Shown: positions 11,019 to 22,132, counted from the first letter of the stretch. The stretch: DNA of 64,000 nucleotides from Pseudomonas sp. StFLB209 (GCF_000829415.1 NZ_AP014637.1:620001-684000); one strand, 5' to 3'. Notes: a model not told the origin generated them from the sequence alone. Program-made: numbers and translations.

Positions 11019-11051
11019 AGTATGCTATTCCCGAGTATTTGAGTCAACTAT
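11019..11051 (-). promoter_or_regulatory. isc promoter with IscR type-1-like operator
   Basis: Read on the minus strand there is -35 TTGACT (11042-11047), a 17-bp spacer and -10 CATACT (11019-11024). The 25 bases 11027-11051 (ATAGTTGACT then CAAAT then ACTCGGGAAT) fit the published IscR type-1 consensus at nearly all fixed positions and cover the -35 box. This matches cluster-dependent autorepression known for IscR. Confidence 0.75.
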
Positions 11052-11129
11052 AAAACCGAGCAAAATAGTCGGACTTACAGCGAAATAGCGGGCGGGATGA
11101 TAGCAAACATGGCACCGCAATGACACATT

Positions 11130-11909
11130 TCAAGCGCTGGCCTTGGCCGGATTGTCCTTGACGCAGTCGAACACCTCATCGCGCAACTCCGGCAATTCAC
11201 CGGCGCAGTAGTCGCTGCCCAGCTTGTTCAGCGCACCACACATGCCCTCAAGGCGCACGTCGACCGCCTGCAGGTGATCGAGCAACTGACCGATCGCTCG
11301 CGCCACCGGGTCCGGCATATCCTGGCTGACACCATAAGCATCGAAGCCGAGCTTTTCAGCCATGGCCTTGCGCTTGGCCTCTGTCTCATCGTCTGGCTTG
11401 GCGATGACCCGCCCCGGAATACCCACCGCCGTCGCGCCGGCCGGCACCGCCTTGGTGACCACCGCATTGGAACCGATTTTGGCCCCTGCCCCGACCGTAA
11501 ACGGCCCCAGCACCTTGGCACCGGCACCGACCACCACACCATTTTCCAGCGTCGGATGACGCTTGCCGGCATTCCAGCTGGTGCCACCCAGAGTAACCCC
11601 TTGATACAGGGTCACGTCATCGCCAATCTCGGCCGTTTCGCCAATCACGATGCCCATCCCATGATCGATGAAGAAACGCCGACCGATCTTCGCCCCCGGG
11701 TGAATCTCGATGCCGGTCAGCCAGCGACTGAAGTTGGAAACCATGCGCGCCAGCAGCTTGCAGTCAGCACGCCACAGCTTGTGCGCCCCACGATGCAGCC
11801 AGATGGCATGCATGCCGGGGTAGCAGGTCAGAACCTCGAAGGCATTGCGCGCCGCCGGGTCACGGTGGAAAACGCTTTGAATATCTTCTCGCAAACGCTC
11901 GAACATCAC
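11130..11909 (-). CDS. cysE: Serine O-acetyltransferase
   Basis: First committed step of cysteine synthesis: serine plus acetyl-CoA to O-acetylserine. The 259-residue protein has the helical N-terminal domain and a left-handed beta-helix of hexapeptide repeats ([20 protein letters not shown], then [20 protein letters not shown]). It starts 4 bp inside trmJ. Placement beside isc makes sense because cysteine is the sulfur source for IscS. Confidence 0.93.
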   Translation of the reverse strand: MMFERLREDIQSVFHRDPAARNAFEVLTCYPGMHAIWLHRGAHKLWRADCKLLARMVSNFSRWLTGIEIHPGAKIGRRFFIDHGMGIVIGETAEIGDDVTLYQGVTLGGTSWNAGKRHPTLENGVVVGAGAKVLGPFTVGAGAKIGSNAVVTKAVPAGATAVGIPGRVIAKPDDETEAKRKAMAEKLGFDAYGVSQDMPDPVARAIGQLLDHLQAVDVRLEGMCGALNKLGSDYCAGELPELRDEVFDCVKDNPAKASA

Positions 11910-12673
11910 TGATCCTTCCGCTTATGGGGTTCACCACGTGCTGCTTTCTGAGTCTCCGTCAGGATGCCCCGCAGGATACTCAGTTCCGGTCGCTCGACCT
12001 CACTGCGCCCATACAGGCGGCGCAGGCGCGCCATCAGGTGGCGCGGCTTCTCAGGGTCAAGAAAACCGATGGCCACCAGGGTCTGCTCAAGATGCGCGTA
12101 AAAACCTTCCATCTCATCCATGGTTGCCAGCTCGCTTTCACGCGCAGGCTGATTACTCGCCTGCGCATTAACCGGCACTTGCCCGGCCAGCCAGGCAGTA
12201 CGCACTTCATAGCTGAGCACCTGAACCGCAGCAGCCAGGTTCAGCGAGCTGAAATCAGGATTGGAAGGAATGTGAACATGGAAGTGACAGCGCTGCAGCT
12301 CGTCATTGGTCAGGCCGGCATGCTCGCGACCGAATACCAGCGCCACCTCCAGACCTTGCGCAGCCTGCTCGACGACTTTCACGCCGGACTCGCGCGGGTC
12401 AAGCATCGGCCACGGCAGGCTGCGGTCCCGGGCACTGGTGCCGAGCACCAGACTGCAACCGGTCAGCGCCTCTTCGAGACTGGCCACCACCTGGGTAGAC
12501 GCCAGGATGTCATCGGCGCCGGAAGCTCGGGCATCCGCTTCCGGCGACGGAAAGACTCGCGGCTCGACCAGCACCAGGCGCGTCAGGCCCATGTTTTTCA
12601 TGGCACGGGCCGCCCCGCCGATATTACCGGGGTGCGTGGTACCGACCAGGACAACACGAATGTTCTGCAACAC
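11906..12673 (-). CDS. trmJ: tRNA (cytidine/uridine-2'-O-)-methyltransferase TrmJ
   Basis: SPOUT-class enzyme that 2'-O-methylates position 32 of tRNAs. The 255-residue product has the start [32 protein letters not shown], and the knotted-fold motifs [16 protein letters not shown] and [20 protein letters not shown]. The C-terminal extension of about 90 residues is normal for TrmJ. It overlaps cysE by 4 bp. Confidence 0.92.
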   Translation of the reverse strand: MLQNIRVVLVGTTHPGNIGGAARAMKNMGLTRLVLVEPRVFPSPEADARASGADDILASTQVVASLEEALTGCSLVLGTSARDRSLPWPMLDPRESGVKVVEQAAQGLEVALVFGREHAGLTNDELQRCHFHVHIPSNPDFSSLNLAAAVQVLSYEVRTAWLAGQVPVNAQASNQPARESELATMDEMEGFYAHLEQTLVAIGFLDPEKPRHLMARLRRLYGRSEVERPELSILRGILTETQKAARGEPHKRKDQ

Positions 12674-12887
12674 CGCAAGCGCTCACTGACAAAATCAAGG
12701 GGCGCAAATCTTACAGAAACAGGCGTTCCTGCGCTATTAAGCTTGCGACACTTCGCCGCGCAGACGACGGACGAACACGGGCTGCAACTCGTCTGCCGGG
12801 GAGCGCTGCAACAAAACCACGCTGGAAATAATTTGTCGCAGCCCCTAAAATGGCCGGCTCTCTTTAACAGCCCTAGGTGACCTATCC

Positions 12888-13703
12888 ATGCAGCCCATGC
12901 TGAATATCGCGCTGCGCGCCGCACGCAACGCCAGCGAATTGATTTTCCGCTCCATCGAGCGCCTGGATACCATCAAGGTTGACGAAAAAGAAGCCAAAGA
13001 CTACGTCAGCGAAGTTGATCGCGCTGCCGAGCAGAGCATCATCGCCGCACTGCGCAAGGCCTACCCGGACCACGGCATCCTCGGCGAAGAAAGCGGCATG
13101 CACCCAGGCAAAGGTGAAGGCGCCGACTACCTGTGGATCATCGACCCGCTGGACGGCACCACCAACTTCGTACGCGGCATTCCGCACTTCGCCGTCAGCA
13201 TCGCCTGCAAATACCGTGGCCGTCTGGAACACGCCGTGGTCCTGGACCCTGTTCGCCAAGAAGAATTCACCGCCAGCCGTGGCCGCGGCGCCGCCCTCAA
13301 TGGCCGCCGCCTGCGTGTCAGCTCGCGCCGCAGCCTGGAAGGCGCACTGCTGGGCACCGGCTTCCCGTTCCGCGAGAACCAGCTGGATAACCTGGAAAAC
13401 TACTTGGGCATGTTCCGCAGCCTGATCGGCCAGACCGCCGGCATCCGCCGCGCCGGTGCCGCCAGCCTGGACCTGGCCTACGTGGCTGCGGGTCGCTTCG
13501 ACGCATTCTGGGAGTCGGGCCTGTCCGAGTGGGATATCGCTGCGGGCGCCCTGCTGATTCAAGAAGCTGGCGGCCTGGTCAGCGACTTCACCGGCGGCCA
13601 TGAATTCCTCGAAAAAGGCCATGTGGTTGCCGGTAACGCCAAGTGCTTCAAGGCCGTACTGACCTCCATCGCGCCACACCTGCCAGCTTCAATCAAACGC
13701 TGA
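12888..13703 (+). CDS. suhB: Inositol-1-monophosphatase family protein SuhB
   Basis: Mg-dependent phosphatase fold; in enterobacteria SuhB also joins rRNA antitermination complexes. The 271-residue protein has the metal-binding motifs GEESG, WIIDPLDGTTNF and WDIAAGALLIQEAGG. It is transcribed divergently from trmJ; the 214-bp gap should hold both promoters. A strong hairpin terminator follows 13 bases after the stop. Confidence 0.93.
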   Translation: MQPMLNIALRAARNASELIFRSIERLDTIKVDEKEAKDYVSEVDRAAEQSIIAALRKAYPDHGILGEESGMHPGKGEGADYLWIIDPLDGTTNFVRGIPHFAVSIACKYRGRLEHAVVLDPVRQEEFTASRGRGAALNGRRLRVSSRRSLEGALLGTGFPFRENQLDNLENYLGMFRSLIGQTAGIRRAGAASLDLAYVAAGRFDAFWESGLSEWDIAAGALLIQEAGGLVSDFTGGHEFLEKGHVVAGNAKCFKAVLTSIAPHLPASIKR

Positions 13704-13715
13704 TCGCAGCCGCAT

Positions 13716-13746
13716 AAAAAAACCGGTCTTGATGACCGGTTTTTTT
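13716..13746. terminator. Rho-independent terminator between convergent genes
   Basis: Inverted repeat AAACCGGTC/GACCGGTTT with a short TTGAT loop, flanked by A and T runs on both sides, so it can end transcripts from suhB (plus) and from 13770-14306 (minus). Confidence 0.9.
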
Positions 13747-13769
13747 GTGCCCGAATCAGGTGATTCCGA

Positions 13770-14306
13770 TTATTGGGCCTGGCCCAGAATCAACTGGCCG
13801 TTCTTGTCGACCGGAATACGATTACCTGGCTCTTCATTCATGCGCACCTTGCCGGTCTTGTCGCCCAACTGGTACTTCACGTCATAGCCAACCACCTTCT
13901 CGCTGATGTCATTGACTGTGTTGCAGCGAGTCTGGGTCGTGGTGTAAGTATCGCGATTCTGCATACCTTCCTGAATCTTGTTACCGGCATAGCCGCCGCC
14001 GGCCGCACCGGCCACTGTGGCGATTTTCTTGCCGTTACCGCCACCGACCTGGTTGCCCAGCAAACCACCGGCCACCGCACCCAGCACCGTACCGACGATC
14101 TGATGCTCATCCTTGACCGGCGCCTTGCGGGTCACGGTCACGTCCTTGCACACCTCACGCGGCGTCTTGACTTGCTGTTTGACCGGCTCGACCGCCAGCA
14201 CATCAGCGTACTCAGGTCCCTTGACCAGACTGTAGGTGGCAAACGCGCCACCGGCTGTCACAGCAACGGCCCCCAACACGGCACCCACCAACAGAGACTT
14301 GTTCAC
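13770..14306 (-). CDS. Glycine-zipper 2TM domain envelope protein
   Basis: No specific function known. From the GTG at 14306 (GGAGG five bases upstream) the product is 178 residues: an N-terminal hydrophobic signal/anchor (VNKSLLVGAVLGAVAVTAGG), then a glycine-zipper pair (VGTVLGAVAGGLLGNQVGGG and IATVAGAAGGGYAGNKIQEG) as in the Rickettsia 17-kDa antigen family, then a soluble tail with YQLGDKTGKVRM. Probably an envelope protein. It stands alone between two terminators. Confidence 0.8.
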   Translation of the reverse strand: MNKSLLVGAVLGAVAVTAGGAFATYSLVKGPEYADVLAVEPVKQQVKTPREVCKDVTVTRKAPVKDEHQIVGTVLGAVAGGLLGNQVGGGNGKKIATVAGAAGGGYAGNKIQEGMQNRDTYTTTQTRCNTVNDISEKVVGYDVKYQLGDKTGKVRMNEEPGNRIPVDKNGQLILGQAQ

Positions 14307-14365
14307 TTGAACCTCCAAAGCTTCTCAAGCGCAAAATTATTGCGTTCTACCCAGCCTTGGAGCAT

Positions 14366-14399
14366 AAAAAAAGGCGCGAGTTCAACACTCGCGCCTTTC
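14366..14399. terminator. Terminator after the sec operon
   Basis: Stem AAAGGCGCGAG/CTCGCGCCTTT with loop TTCAACA and an A run on the plus-strand left side, which becomes a T run for minus-strand transcripts coming from secF. It lies 18 bases after the secF stop. Confidence 0.88.
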
Positions 14400-14416
14400 T
14401 CGAACAAGCCTGACGT

Positions 14417-15331
14417 TTACGGCAGTTCGTCGACCTTATCGGTGGTTACCGGCGGAATCAGATCTTCAGCACTGAGTTTCAGCCAGATCAGCACCACGTT
14501 GGCAATGTAGATCGACGAGTAGGTCCCCGCCAGAACCCCCACGAACAATGCGATGGAGAAACCTTCGAGGTTGTCGCCACCAAACGCCCACAGCGCAATG
14601 ATCGCCAGCAGGGTCGACACCGAGGTCGCGATGGTACGCAACAGGGTCTGGGTGGTGGAGATGTTGATGTTCTCGATCAGCGACGCCTTGCGCAGTACCC
14701 GGAAGTTCTCACGCACCCGGTCAAAGACCACAATGGTGTCGTTGAGCGAGTAACCGATGATCGCCAGCACCGACGCCAACACGGTCAGGTCAAAGGTGAT
14801 CTGGAAGAACGACAGGATACCCATGGTCACGACCACGTCGTGAACCAGCGAGACAATCGCGCCGACACCGAACTTCCACTGGAAGCGGAACGCCAGGTAC
14901 AGCAGGATGCCGCCCAGCGCCAGGAGCATGGCAATGCCGCCCTGGTCGCGCAATTCTTCACCCACCTGCGGACCGACAAACTCGACACGCTTGACCGTCA
15001 CCGGGTTACCGGCGTCATTCTTGCGCAATGCGTCGGCAACGCTGGTGCCCAGATGCGGGTCGTCACTGGGCATGCGCACCAGCAGGTCGGTGGTCGCGCC
15101 GAAGTTCTGCACCACTGCATCGTGGTAGCCGGCATTGGTCAGCTCCTGGCGCACCTTACCCAGGTCGGCAGGCTGCTCGTAGGTCAGCTCGATGAGCGTA
15201 CCGCCGGTGAAGTCCAGGCCCAGGTTAAGCCCTTTGTAGGACCAACTGAACAACGCCAGCACAGTCAGGAGCATGGTCAGGGCGAACGCAACGTTGCGCA
15301 CGCCCATGAAGTTGATGGTTGATAACTTCAT
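14417..15331 (-). CDS. secF: Protein translocase subunit SecF
   Basis: Inner-membrane partner of SecD that uses proton motive force to assist late steps of Sec export. The 304-residue product has six predicted membrane segments: one near the start (VAFALTMLLTVLALFSW), then five after residue 120, with the RND-type GYSLNDTIVVFDRVREN motif. It begins 9 bases after secD, forming secD-secF as usual. Confidence 0.95.
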   Translation of the reverse strand: MKLSTINFMGVRNVAFALTMLLTVLALFSWSYKGLNLGLDFTGGTLIELTYEQPADLGKVRQELTNAGYHDAVVQNFGATTDLLVRMPSDDPHLGTSVADALRKNDAGNPVTVKRVEFVGPQVGEELRDQGGIAMLLALGGILLYLAFRFQWKFGVGAIVSLVHDVVVTMGILSFFQITFDLTVLASVLAIIGYSLNDTIVVFDRVRENFRVLRKASLIENINISTTQTLLRTIATSVSTLLAIIALWAFGGDNLEGFSIALFVGVLAGTYSSIYIANVVLIWLKLSAEDLIPPVTTDKVDELP

Positions 15332-15340
15332 GGCAGCCTC

Positions 15341-17209
15341 TTAAATCCACAACTTCTTGAAGTCACGCCCGCCATAGATCAGGTTGATCATTGCGCGAGT
15401 TACCATGATGGCCGTGAACATGGAGGTAAAGATCCCCAACGACAGGGTGACGGCGAAGCCTTTGACCGGGCCGGTACCCATGGCATAGAGAATCCCGCCG
15501 ACCAGCAGGCTGGTCAGGTTGGCGTCGATAATCGCCGTGTAGGCACGGTTGAAACCTTCGTTGATCGCCCGCTGCACGGTCATCCCGTTGGCCAGCTCTT
15601 CACGAATCCGCGAGAAGATCAGTACGTTGGCGTCGACCGCCATACCCATGGTCAGGACGATACCGGCGATACCTGGCAGGGTCAGTGTCGCACCCAGCAA
15701 GGACATCAGGGCCAGCAGCGCCACCATGTTGAAGGCCAGGGCCACGGTCGCAATCACACCGAAGAAGCGGTAGATGGCGATAATGAACAGCGACACCAAC
15801 AACATGCCCCACAGCGAAGCATCGATGCCCTTGGTAATGTTGTCAGCACCCAGGCTCGGGCCAATGGTGCGCTCTTCAGCGAAGTACATCGGCGCAGCCA
15901 GACCACCGGCACGCAGCAGCAGGGCCAGCTCGGAAGACTCACCCTGGCCATTGAGACCGGTGATCCGGAACTGACTGCCCAGCGGCGACTGAATGGTCGC
16001 CAGGCTGATGATTTTCTTGTCTTCCTTGAAGGTCTGCAGCTGGACTTCTTTCTCTACCCCGTCCACAACCTGTTTGGCGTAGGTGGTCACCGGACGCTGC
16101 TCGATGAAGATCACCGCCATGCTGCGACCCACGTTACTGCGCGTGGCACGACTCATCAGTTCGCCACCGTGACCATCAAGGTTGATGTTCACTTGTGGGC
16201 GACCGTGTTCGTCGTAGCTGGCCTGAGCATCGGTCACCTGGTCACCGGTGATGATCAGCGCACGCTCGACCGCAGCGGCCGGACGGCCACCCTCGCGGAA
16301 CTCGAACATTTCGGTGGTGGCTTTGCTGTCATCGGGACCTGCACCCAGACGGAATTCCAGGTTGGCGGTCTTGCCGAGAATACGCTTGGCTTCTGCAGTG
16401 TCCTGCACGCCTGGCAGCTCGACCACGATACGGTTGGCGCCCTGGCGCTGAACCAGCGGCTCGGCCACGCCCAGCTCGTTGACCCGGTTACGGACCGTGG
16501 TCAGGTTCTGCTTGATCGAATATTCGCGAATTTCCGCCAGCTTGGTCGGGGTCAGTGCCAGGCGCAGCGTGGCAATGCCGTTAAGCTCGGACGGGGTCAC
16601 TTCGAAATCGGTGAAATTCTTGCGGATCAGGGCACGCGCCTGCTCACGCTCGGCATCGTCGCTGAAGCCCAGCTGGATGACGTTGTTCTGCTGCGGCAGG
16701 CTGCGATAGCGCGCCTTCTCTTTGCGCAACAGGGTTTTGACTTCGCCTTCGTAGACTTTCAGGCGCGCGTCGATGGCTTTGTCCATGTCGACTTCGAGCA
16801 GAAAGTGCACGCCGCCAGACAGGTCCAGGCCCAGTTTCATAGGGCTTGCACCCAGGTTGCTCAGCCAGGCCGGAGTTGTCCGGGCCAGGTTCAGCGCCAC
16901 GACGTAATCGTCGCCCAACGCTTTGCGGATCACATCCTTGGCCGGCAACTGGTCTTCCTGCTTGGTCAGACGCAGCAAACCGCCCTTGCCATTCTCAGCC
17001 AGTGAAGCACCCTTGACGGCAATGCCGGCATCGGTCAGCGCCTTGCTGGCCCGATCGACATCCGCCTGACTGACCTGCAAGGCCGTGCTCGTGCCGGTGA
17101 TCTGGATAGCCGGATCGTCAGGGTAGAGATTGGGTGCGGAATAAATGAAACCGATCGCCAGTACTGCAACGATCAGAATGTATTTCCACAGAGGGTATTT
17201 GTTCAGCAT
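15341..17209 (-). CDS. secD: Protein translocase subunit SecD
   Basis: Large periplasmic-domain subunit of SecDF. The 622-residue protein starts MLNKYPLWKYILIVAVLAIG (first membrane segment), has the P1 domain with LGLDLSGGVHFLLEVDM, and the C-terminal five-helix bundle with GMAVDANVLIFSRIREEL. A GTG directly before the ATG is less likely. The operon order yajC-secD-secF is intact. Confidence 0.95.
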   Translation of the reverse strand: MLNKYPLWKYILIVAVLAIGFIYSAPNLYPDDPAIQITGTSTALQVSQADVDRASKALTDAGIAVKGASLAENGKGGLLRLTKQEDQLPAKDVIRKALGDDYVVALNLARTTPAWLSNLGASPMKLGLDLSGGVHFLLEVDMDKAIDARLKVYEGEVKTLLRKEKARYRSLPQQNNVIQLGFSDDAEREQARALIRKNFTDFEVTPSELNGIATLRLALTPTKLAEIREYSIKQNLTTVRNRVNELGVAEPLVQRQGANRIVVELPGVQDTAEAKRILGKTANLEFRLGAGPDDSKATTEMFEFREGGRPAAAVERALIITGDQVTDAQASYDEHGRPQVNINLDGHGGELMSRATRSNVGRSMAVIFIEQRPVTTYAKQVVDGVEKEVQLQTFKEDKKIISLATIQSPLGSQFRITGLNGQGESSELALLLRAGGLAAPMYFAEERTIGPSLGADNITKGIDASLWGMLLVSLFIIAIYRFFGVIATVALAFNMVALLALMSLLGATLTLPGIAGIVLTMGMAVDANVLIFSRIREELANGMTVQRAINEGFNRAYTAIIDANLTSLLVGGILYAMGTGPVKGFAVTLSLGIFTSMFTAIMVTRAMINLIYGGRDFKKLWI

Positions 17210-17229
17210 CACGCCGCCCGCTTAGAACG

Positions 17230-17250
17230 CGGGGCGCCTTGCGCGCCCCG
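17230..17250 (-). other. GC-rich hairpin between yajC and secD
   Basis: Perfect 8-bp arms CGGGGCGC/GCGCCCCG (17230-17237 and 17243-17250) with a 5-base loop and no T run. It could stabilise or partly attenuate the transcript between yajC and secD; there is no direct evidence of function. Confidence 0.45.
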
Positions 17251-17270
17251 TCGATTGGTAGATATGAAAC

Positions 17271-17612
17271 TCAGAGCGCCTTCAAAGTGCCCTTTGGCAG
17301 AGTGGCGACAACCGAGCCTTTCTGAATTTTCAGCTCAACGTTGTCAGACACCTCGATAACCACAAAGTCGTCAGTCACTTTGGTGATTTTGCCGGCGATA
17401 CCGCCTGCGGTGACCACTTCATCACCCTTCTGCAGGTTGCCCAGCAGGTTTTTCTGCTCTTTGGCACGCTTGGCCTGCGGGCGCCAGATCATCAGATAGA
17501 AGATGACCAGGAAGCCGACCAGAAAGATCCACTCAAAACCGGAACCCGCAGGACCTGCGGCAGCTGCCGGTGCTGCACCGTCCGCAAAAGCGGGAGAGAT
17601 GAAAAAGCTCAT
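17271..17612 (-). CDS. yajC: Preprotein translocase subunit YajC
   Basis: Small membrane protein associated with SecDF. The 113-residue product has a single membrane segment (WIFLVGFLVIFYLMIW) and a soluble C-terminus with the family motif GDEVVTAGGIAGKITKV. It precedes secD by 61 bp. Confidence 0.94.
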   Translation of the reverse strand: MSFFISPAFADGAAPAAAAGPAGSGFEWIFLVGFLVIFYLMIWRPQAKRAKEQKNLLGNLQKGDEVVTAGGIAGKITKVTDDFVVIEVSDNVELKIQKGSVVATLPKGTLKAL

Positions 17613-17664
17613 TTAGCGCTCCATTTGCATAATTAGTATGTAAAGCAGGAAAAACTCTTTGGTT

Positions 17665-19859
<2,195 letters not shown>

Positions 19860-19938
19860 GATGGTGGGGGGTCGTCCAGCAGGGCCGGGAAGTTTAGCCG
19901 GTTTGCCCTGAATAGTAAAAAACCCTCAAAAATCATGG

Positions 19939-19967
19939 TTGACCGAGCGTCGAGTGCTCCCTATACT
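19939..19967 (+). promoter_or_regulatory. tRNA-Leu promoter
   Basis: TTGACC (19939-19944), 17-bp spacer, TATACT (19962-19967), with a GC-rich stretch CGCGG just after. It ends 13 bases before the tRNA, a fit for a strong sigma-70 stable-RNA promoter. Confidence 0.85.
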
Positions 19968-19980
19968 TCGCGGCCATTGA

Positions 19981-20065
19981 GCCCTGATGGCGGAATTGGT
20001 AGACGCGGCGGATTCAAAATCCGTTTTCGAAAGGAGTGGGAGTTCGAGTCTCCCTCGGGGCACCA
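19981..20065 (+). tRNA. tRNA-Leu (CAA), prophage integration target
   Basis: Acceptor stem GCCCTGA pairs with TCGGGGC; the anticodon loop TTCAAAA gives anticodon CAA (codon UUG); there is a long variable arm as in type II tRNAs, a T-arm GTTCGAGTC, and an encoded CCA end at 20063-20065. The last 14 bases double as the attL core, so the intact gene is kept after prophage insertion. Confidence 0.95.
20052..20065 (+). repeat. attL core (14-bp direct repeat)
   Basis: CCCTCGGGGCACCA at the 3' end of tRNA-Leu is repeated exactly at 51906-51919 beside the integrase gene. Integration into a tRNA 3' end with retention of the last bases is the usual behaviour of tyrosine integrases of this type. Confidence 0.88.
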
Positions 20066-20070
20066 TACAA

Positions 20071-20104
20071 AGCCTGTAGATCCCTGATCTACGGGCTTTT
20101 TTTA
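20071..20104 (+). terminator. Phage-supplied terminator for tRNA-Leu
   Basis: Hairpin with arms AGCCTGTAGAT/ATCTACGGGCT followed by TTTTTTT, starting 6 bases after the tRNA. It lies inside the prophage, so after integration the phage replaces the host terminator, which is now at 51959-51989. Confidence 0.85.
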
Positions 20105-20183
20105 TTTCATGTGCGTAATTTTGGCGTAACTCCCCGGCATTGCACTCGCACCGACCGGACATCCTGACTCTCGAGGGAATGAG

Positions 20184-20777
20184 ATGCTGCAGAAAGAGAC
20201 GATAAAGCTTCATCGGTGCCCGCATTGCAACGTAGCGGAGCCGAACCTCAATAGAAGGACCATTTGGGATACGTTAGACGCCAACCGTACCTTTCACCGA
20301 AACTGGGCGTTTTATGTTTGCTCATCCTGCGGGGGCGTAATTACCACCGTCGCGATGAACAGGGGTAACAGGCCTGTGGAAATCCATGGGATGTGGCCAG
20401 CAGCGCAATCGGTGGACGAAGCAGTTCCTGCTCGCGCTAAAGATTTCCTGGAGCAAGCGGTAAAAAGCCTCCAAGCACCAGCCGGTGCAGTAATCCTTGC
20501 AGCAAGCTCCGTAGATGCAATGCTTAAAGAAAAGGGCCTCAAAGAGGGTTCTCTTTACAAACGCATTGACACTGCTGCTCAGCAGCACCTAATTACTGAA
20601 GAAATGGCAGCTTGGGCACACGAGGTTCGACTCGGCGCCAACGACCAACGCCACGCAGACGACGACGCCCCGCTGCCTTCAACGGAGGATGCCCAGCAAG
20701 CTATTGAGTTCGTACAAGCTCTCGCTCAGTTCCTCTTTGTGCTACCGAGTCGAGTGGCGAGGGCTCGGGGAAAATAG
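20184..20777 (+). CDS. DUF4145-domain protein, prophage cargo
   Basis: Function unknown. The 197-residue protein has a zinc-ribbon-like N-terminus (CPHC at 12-15, CSSC near 46-49) and a helical DUF4145-type region from about residue 85 (FLEQAVKSLQAPAGAVILAA, RLGANDQRHADDD). DUF4145 domains occur alone and fused to restriction or other defence enzymes; that is family knowledge, not proof here. It lies beside attL on the strand opposite the late operon, a typical place for lysogenic-conversion genes. Confidence 0.7.
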   Translation: MLQKETIKLHRCPHCNVAEPNLNRRTIWDTLDANRTFHRNWAFYVCSSCGGVITTVAMNRGNRPVEIHGMWPAAQSVDEAVPARAKDFLEQAVKSLQAPAGAVILAASSVDAMLKEKGLKEGSLYKRIDTAAQQHLITEEMAAWAHEVRLGANDQRHADDDAPLPSTEDAQQAIEFVQALAQFLFVLPSRVARARGK

Positions 20778-20885
20778 AAGCAGTATCACGGTGTGATAGG
20801 CCAAGTTTGTTGAGCCGTCATTGTGTATACGCGTCATACGAGACGCCCTCCTACACCTAACAAAGCAAAATTTAGGTTGCCCCCT

Positions 20886-21175
20886 AAAAAGCCTGTCAGA
20901 TTTGTCAGATTGTGTTGTCTACATCCTGTAACCCTTATAGTTAGTGGCTTACAGAGCATCCTATAGGTGTCAGATCACTGTCGGACGAATGTCAAACCCT
21001 GACAGGATGACAGTGTCAGATCATCGATTTTTAAGCCATTGATTTATAAGGTTTTTATTTTTGAGATGGCAGAACTGCACACCTACATCCACCCTCACTG
21101 TCAGATCTGAAACCCTTGTAAATCAAGGCCTCCAGGGCTGTTTCCGACATACATCCCAGTTCTGACAGGCTTTTT
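20886..21175. repeat. Iterated TGTCAGAT block with terminal inverted repeat
   Basis: The 486-bp gap 20778-21263 has no convincing gene. It carries five exact TGTCAGAT copies on the plus strand (20894, 20903, 20968, 21014, 21099), the first two in tandem as 9-mers, plus near copies (20979, 20990) and inverted CTGACAGG-type copies (20999, 21161). The block is closed by a perfect 15-bp inverted repeat: AAAAAGCCTGTCAGA (20886-20900) and its complement at 21161-21175. Could be binding sites for a phage or plasmid-type DNA-binding protein, or a small non-autonomous element. Confidence 0.7.
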
Positions 21176-21263
21176 GGGACCCCCTAAGAAAAGTGGTAGG
21201 TACGTCGGCTGATTGGGATACCCAGGCCACTCCCCGCCCCTCTTTATATGTGGAGAACAAGAC

Positions 21264-21617
21264 ATGCGAACCACCACAACTGCACCAGCACTCCCAGTCA
21301 TCCAGTTGCTGAAACGGACTGGCTGGGAGGTACATTGGGATTATCAGGAAGGACCTGAGAGTGGCGTTCTGTTCAAGAACCGTGAGTACCTGCGCGGACG
21401 TGTTGACGGGATCCTGGACGTGCTCGGCATCGATCTGAAGTGTGTTTGTTGCGCCAGCGGCTTTACCGGCACCGTCAAGCGACTCCCCAAGGGGCAAGCC
21501 GAAGCCCTGCATGCTGCGCTGAACAGGCTGCTGATCCCGTTGGTGACAAACGAACACGCCCGCTTGGCACGTTTGCACCCGCCTCTTCACCCGCTTCTTG
21601 ATGCTGCGAATATTTGA
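21264..21617 (+). CDS. Hypothetical protein, prophage cargo
   Basis: 117 residues from the ATG at 21264, which has GGAG eight bases upstream; an earlier in-frame start lacks one. No family recognised. The product starts MRTTTTAPALPVIQLLKRTG and includes GRVDGILDVLGIDLKCVCCA. Soluble, no signal peptide. It stands alone in the accessory segment after the TGTCAGAT block. Confidence 0.55.
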   Translation: MRTTTTAPALPVIQLLKRTGWEVHWDYQEGPESGVLFKNREYLRGRVDGILDVLGIDLKCVCCASGFTGTVKRLPKGQAEALHAALNRLLIPLVTNEHARLARLHPPLHPLLDAANI

Positions 21618-21857
21618 AACGCATCTGAGCCCCTTAATCAGGCGCCAGGCCACGCACGCTGCGGCCTCTGGCCGTTCATGCCTTCTTACGCTGCCCCCGC
21701 TCGTCATGTGCCGTTGGGAGCAGTGCCAGATTTGAAAAACCCTGTTTTCGCGGGTTTTCTAATTTTTCGCCCCAGCGGGCCGGGCCTTTGCCAGTATCGA
21801 TGACACTGGACCGTCTGAGGCTCGCTGTGCAACGCGATGACATTTCCCTGCATAACC

Positions 21858-21872
21858 TTGCACATTGTGCAA
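21858..21872. repeat. Palindrome in an otherwise empty 515-bp gap
   Basis: TTGCACA-T-TGTGCAA, 7-bp perfect arms, is the only clear signal in 21618-22132 apart from the promoter/operator at its right end. Open frames on both strands here lack convincing start signals or family resemblance. It could be an operator. Confidence 0.4.
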
Positions 21873-22061
21873 TGGCCGCTGCCCTGCGCGAGCCCACAGA
21901 CGGCGCGGCCTGGAGCATTGATTGCACCACACCCGTTGTTTGCGCAAAAAAGGGACGCAAAGCCCGTCGGCGGGAGGGGGATAAGTGATTTTTCTTCGAG
22001 TTTTTTTTGCTGGCTGCGATTTTTCAATAACGTCCTGAGATTTGGATGCGACGGATTAATC

Positions 22062-22103
22062 GTTACGTGACGCTATATTTTATTTTCGTCACGTGACTAT
22101 AAT
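22062..22103 (+). promoter_or_regulatory. Promoter with paired CACGTG palindromes
   Basis: A perfect -10 box TATAAT (22098-22103) lies 29 bases before the next ATG. GTCACGTGAC (22088-22097), a perfect 10-bp palindrome, abuts it in the spacer, and GTTACGTGAC (22062-22071) lies 26 bp upstream. A second exact GTCACGTGAC is inside the gene at 22273-22282. No good -35 is seen. This looks like an operator set for repression, perhaps by the downstream protein. Confidence 0.6.
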
Positions 22104-22132
22104 CTGCACCACTATCAGATGGAGCTGCCACC

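Noticed and set aside
20886..21175. CRISPR array
   Set aside because: The repeats are only 8-9 bases, irregularly spaced from 9 to 85 bp and partly inverted; no cas genes are present.
21676..22027. Minus-strand frame of ~107 residues in the accessory gap
   Set aside because: No ribosome-binding site, cysteine- and histidine-rich low-quality composition, overlapping frames on both strands; left as noncoding.
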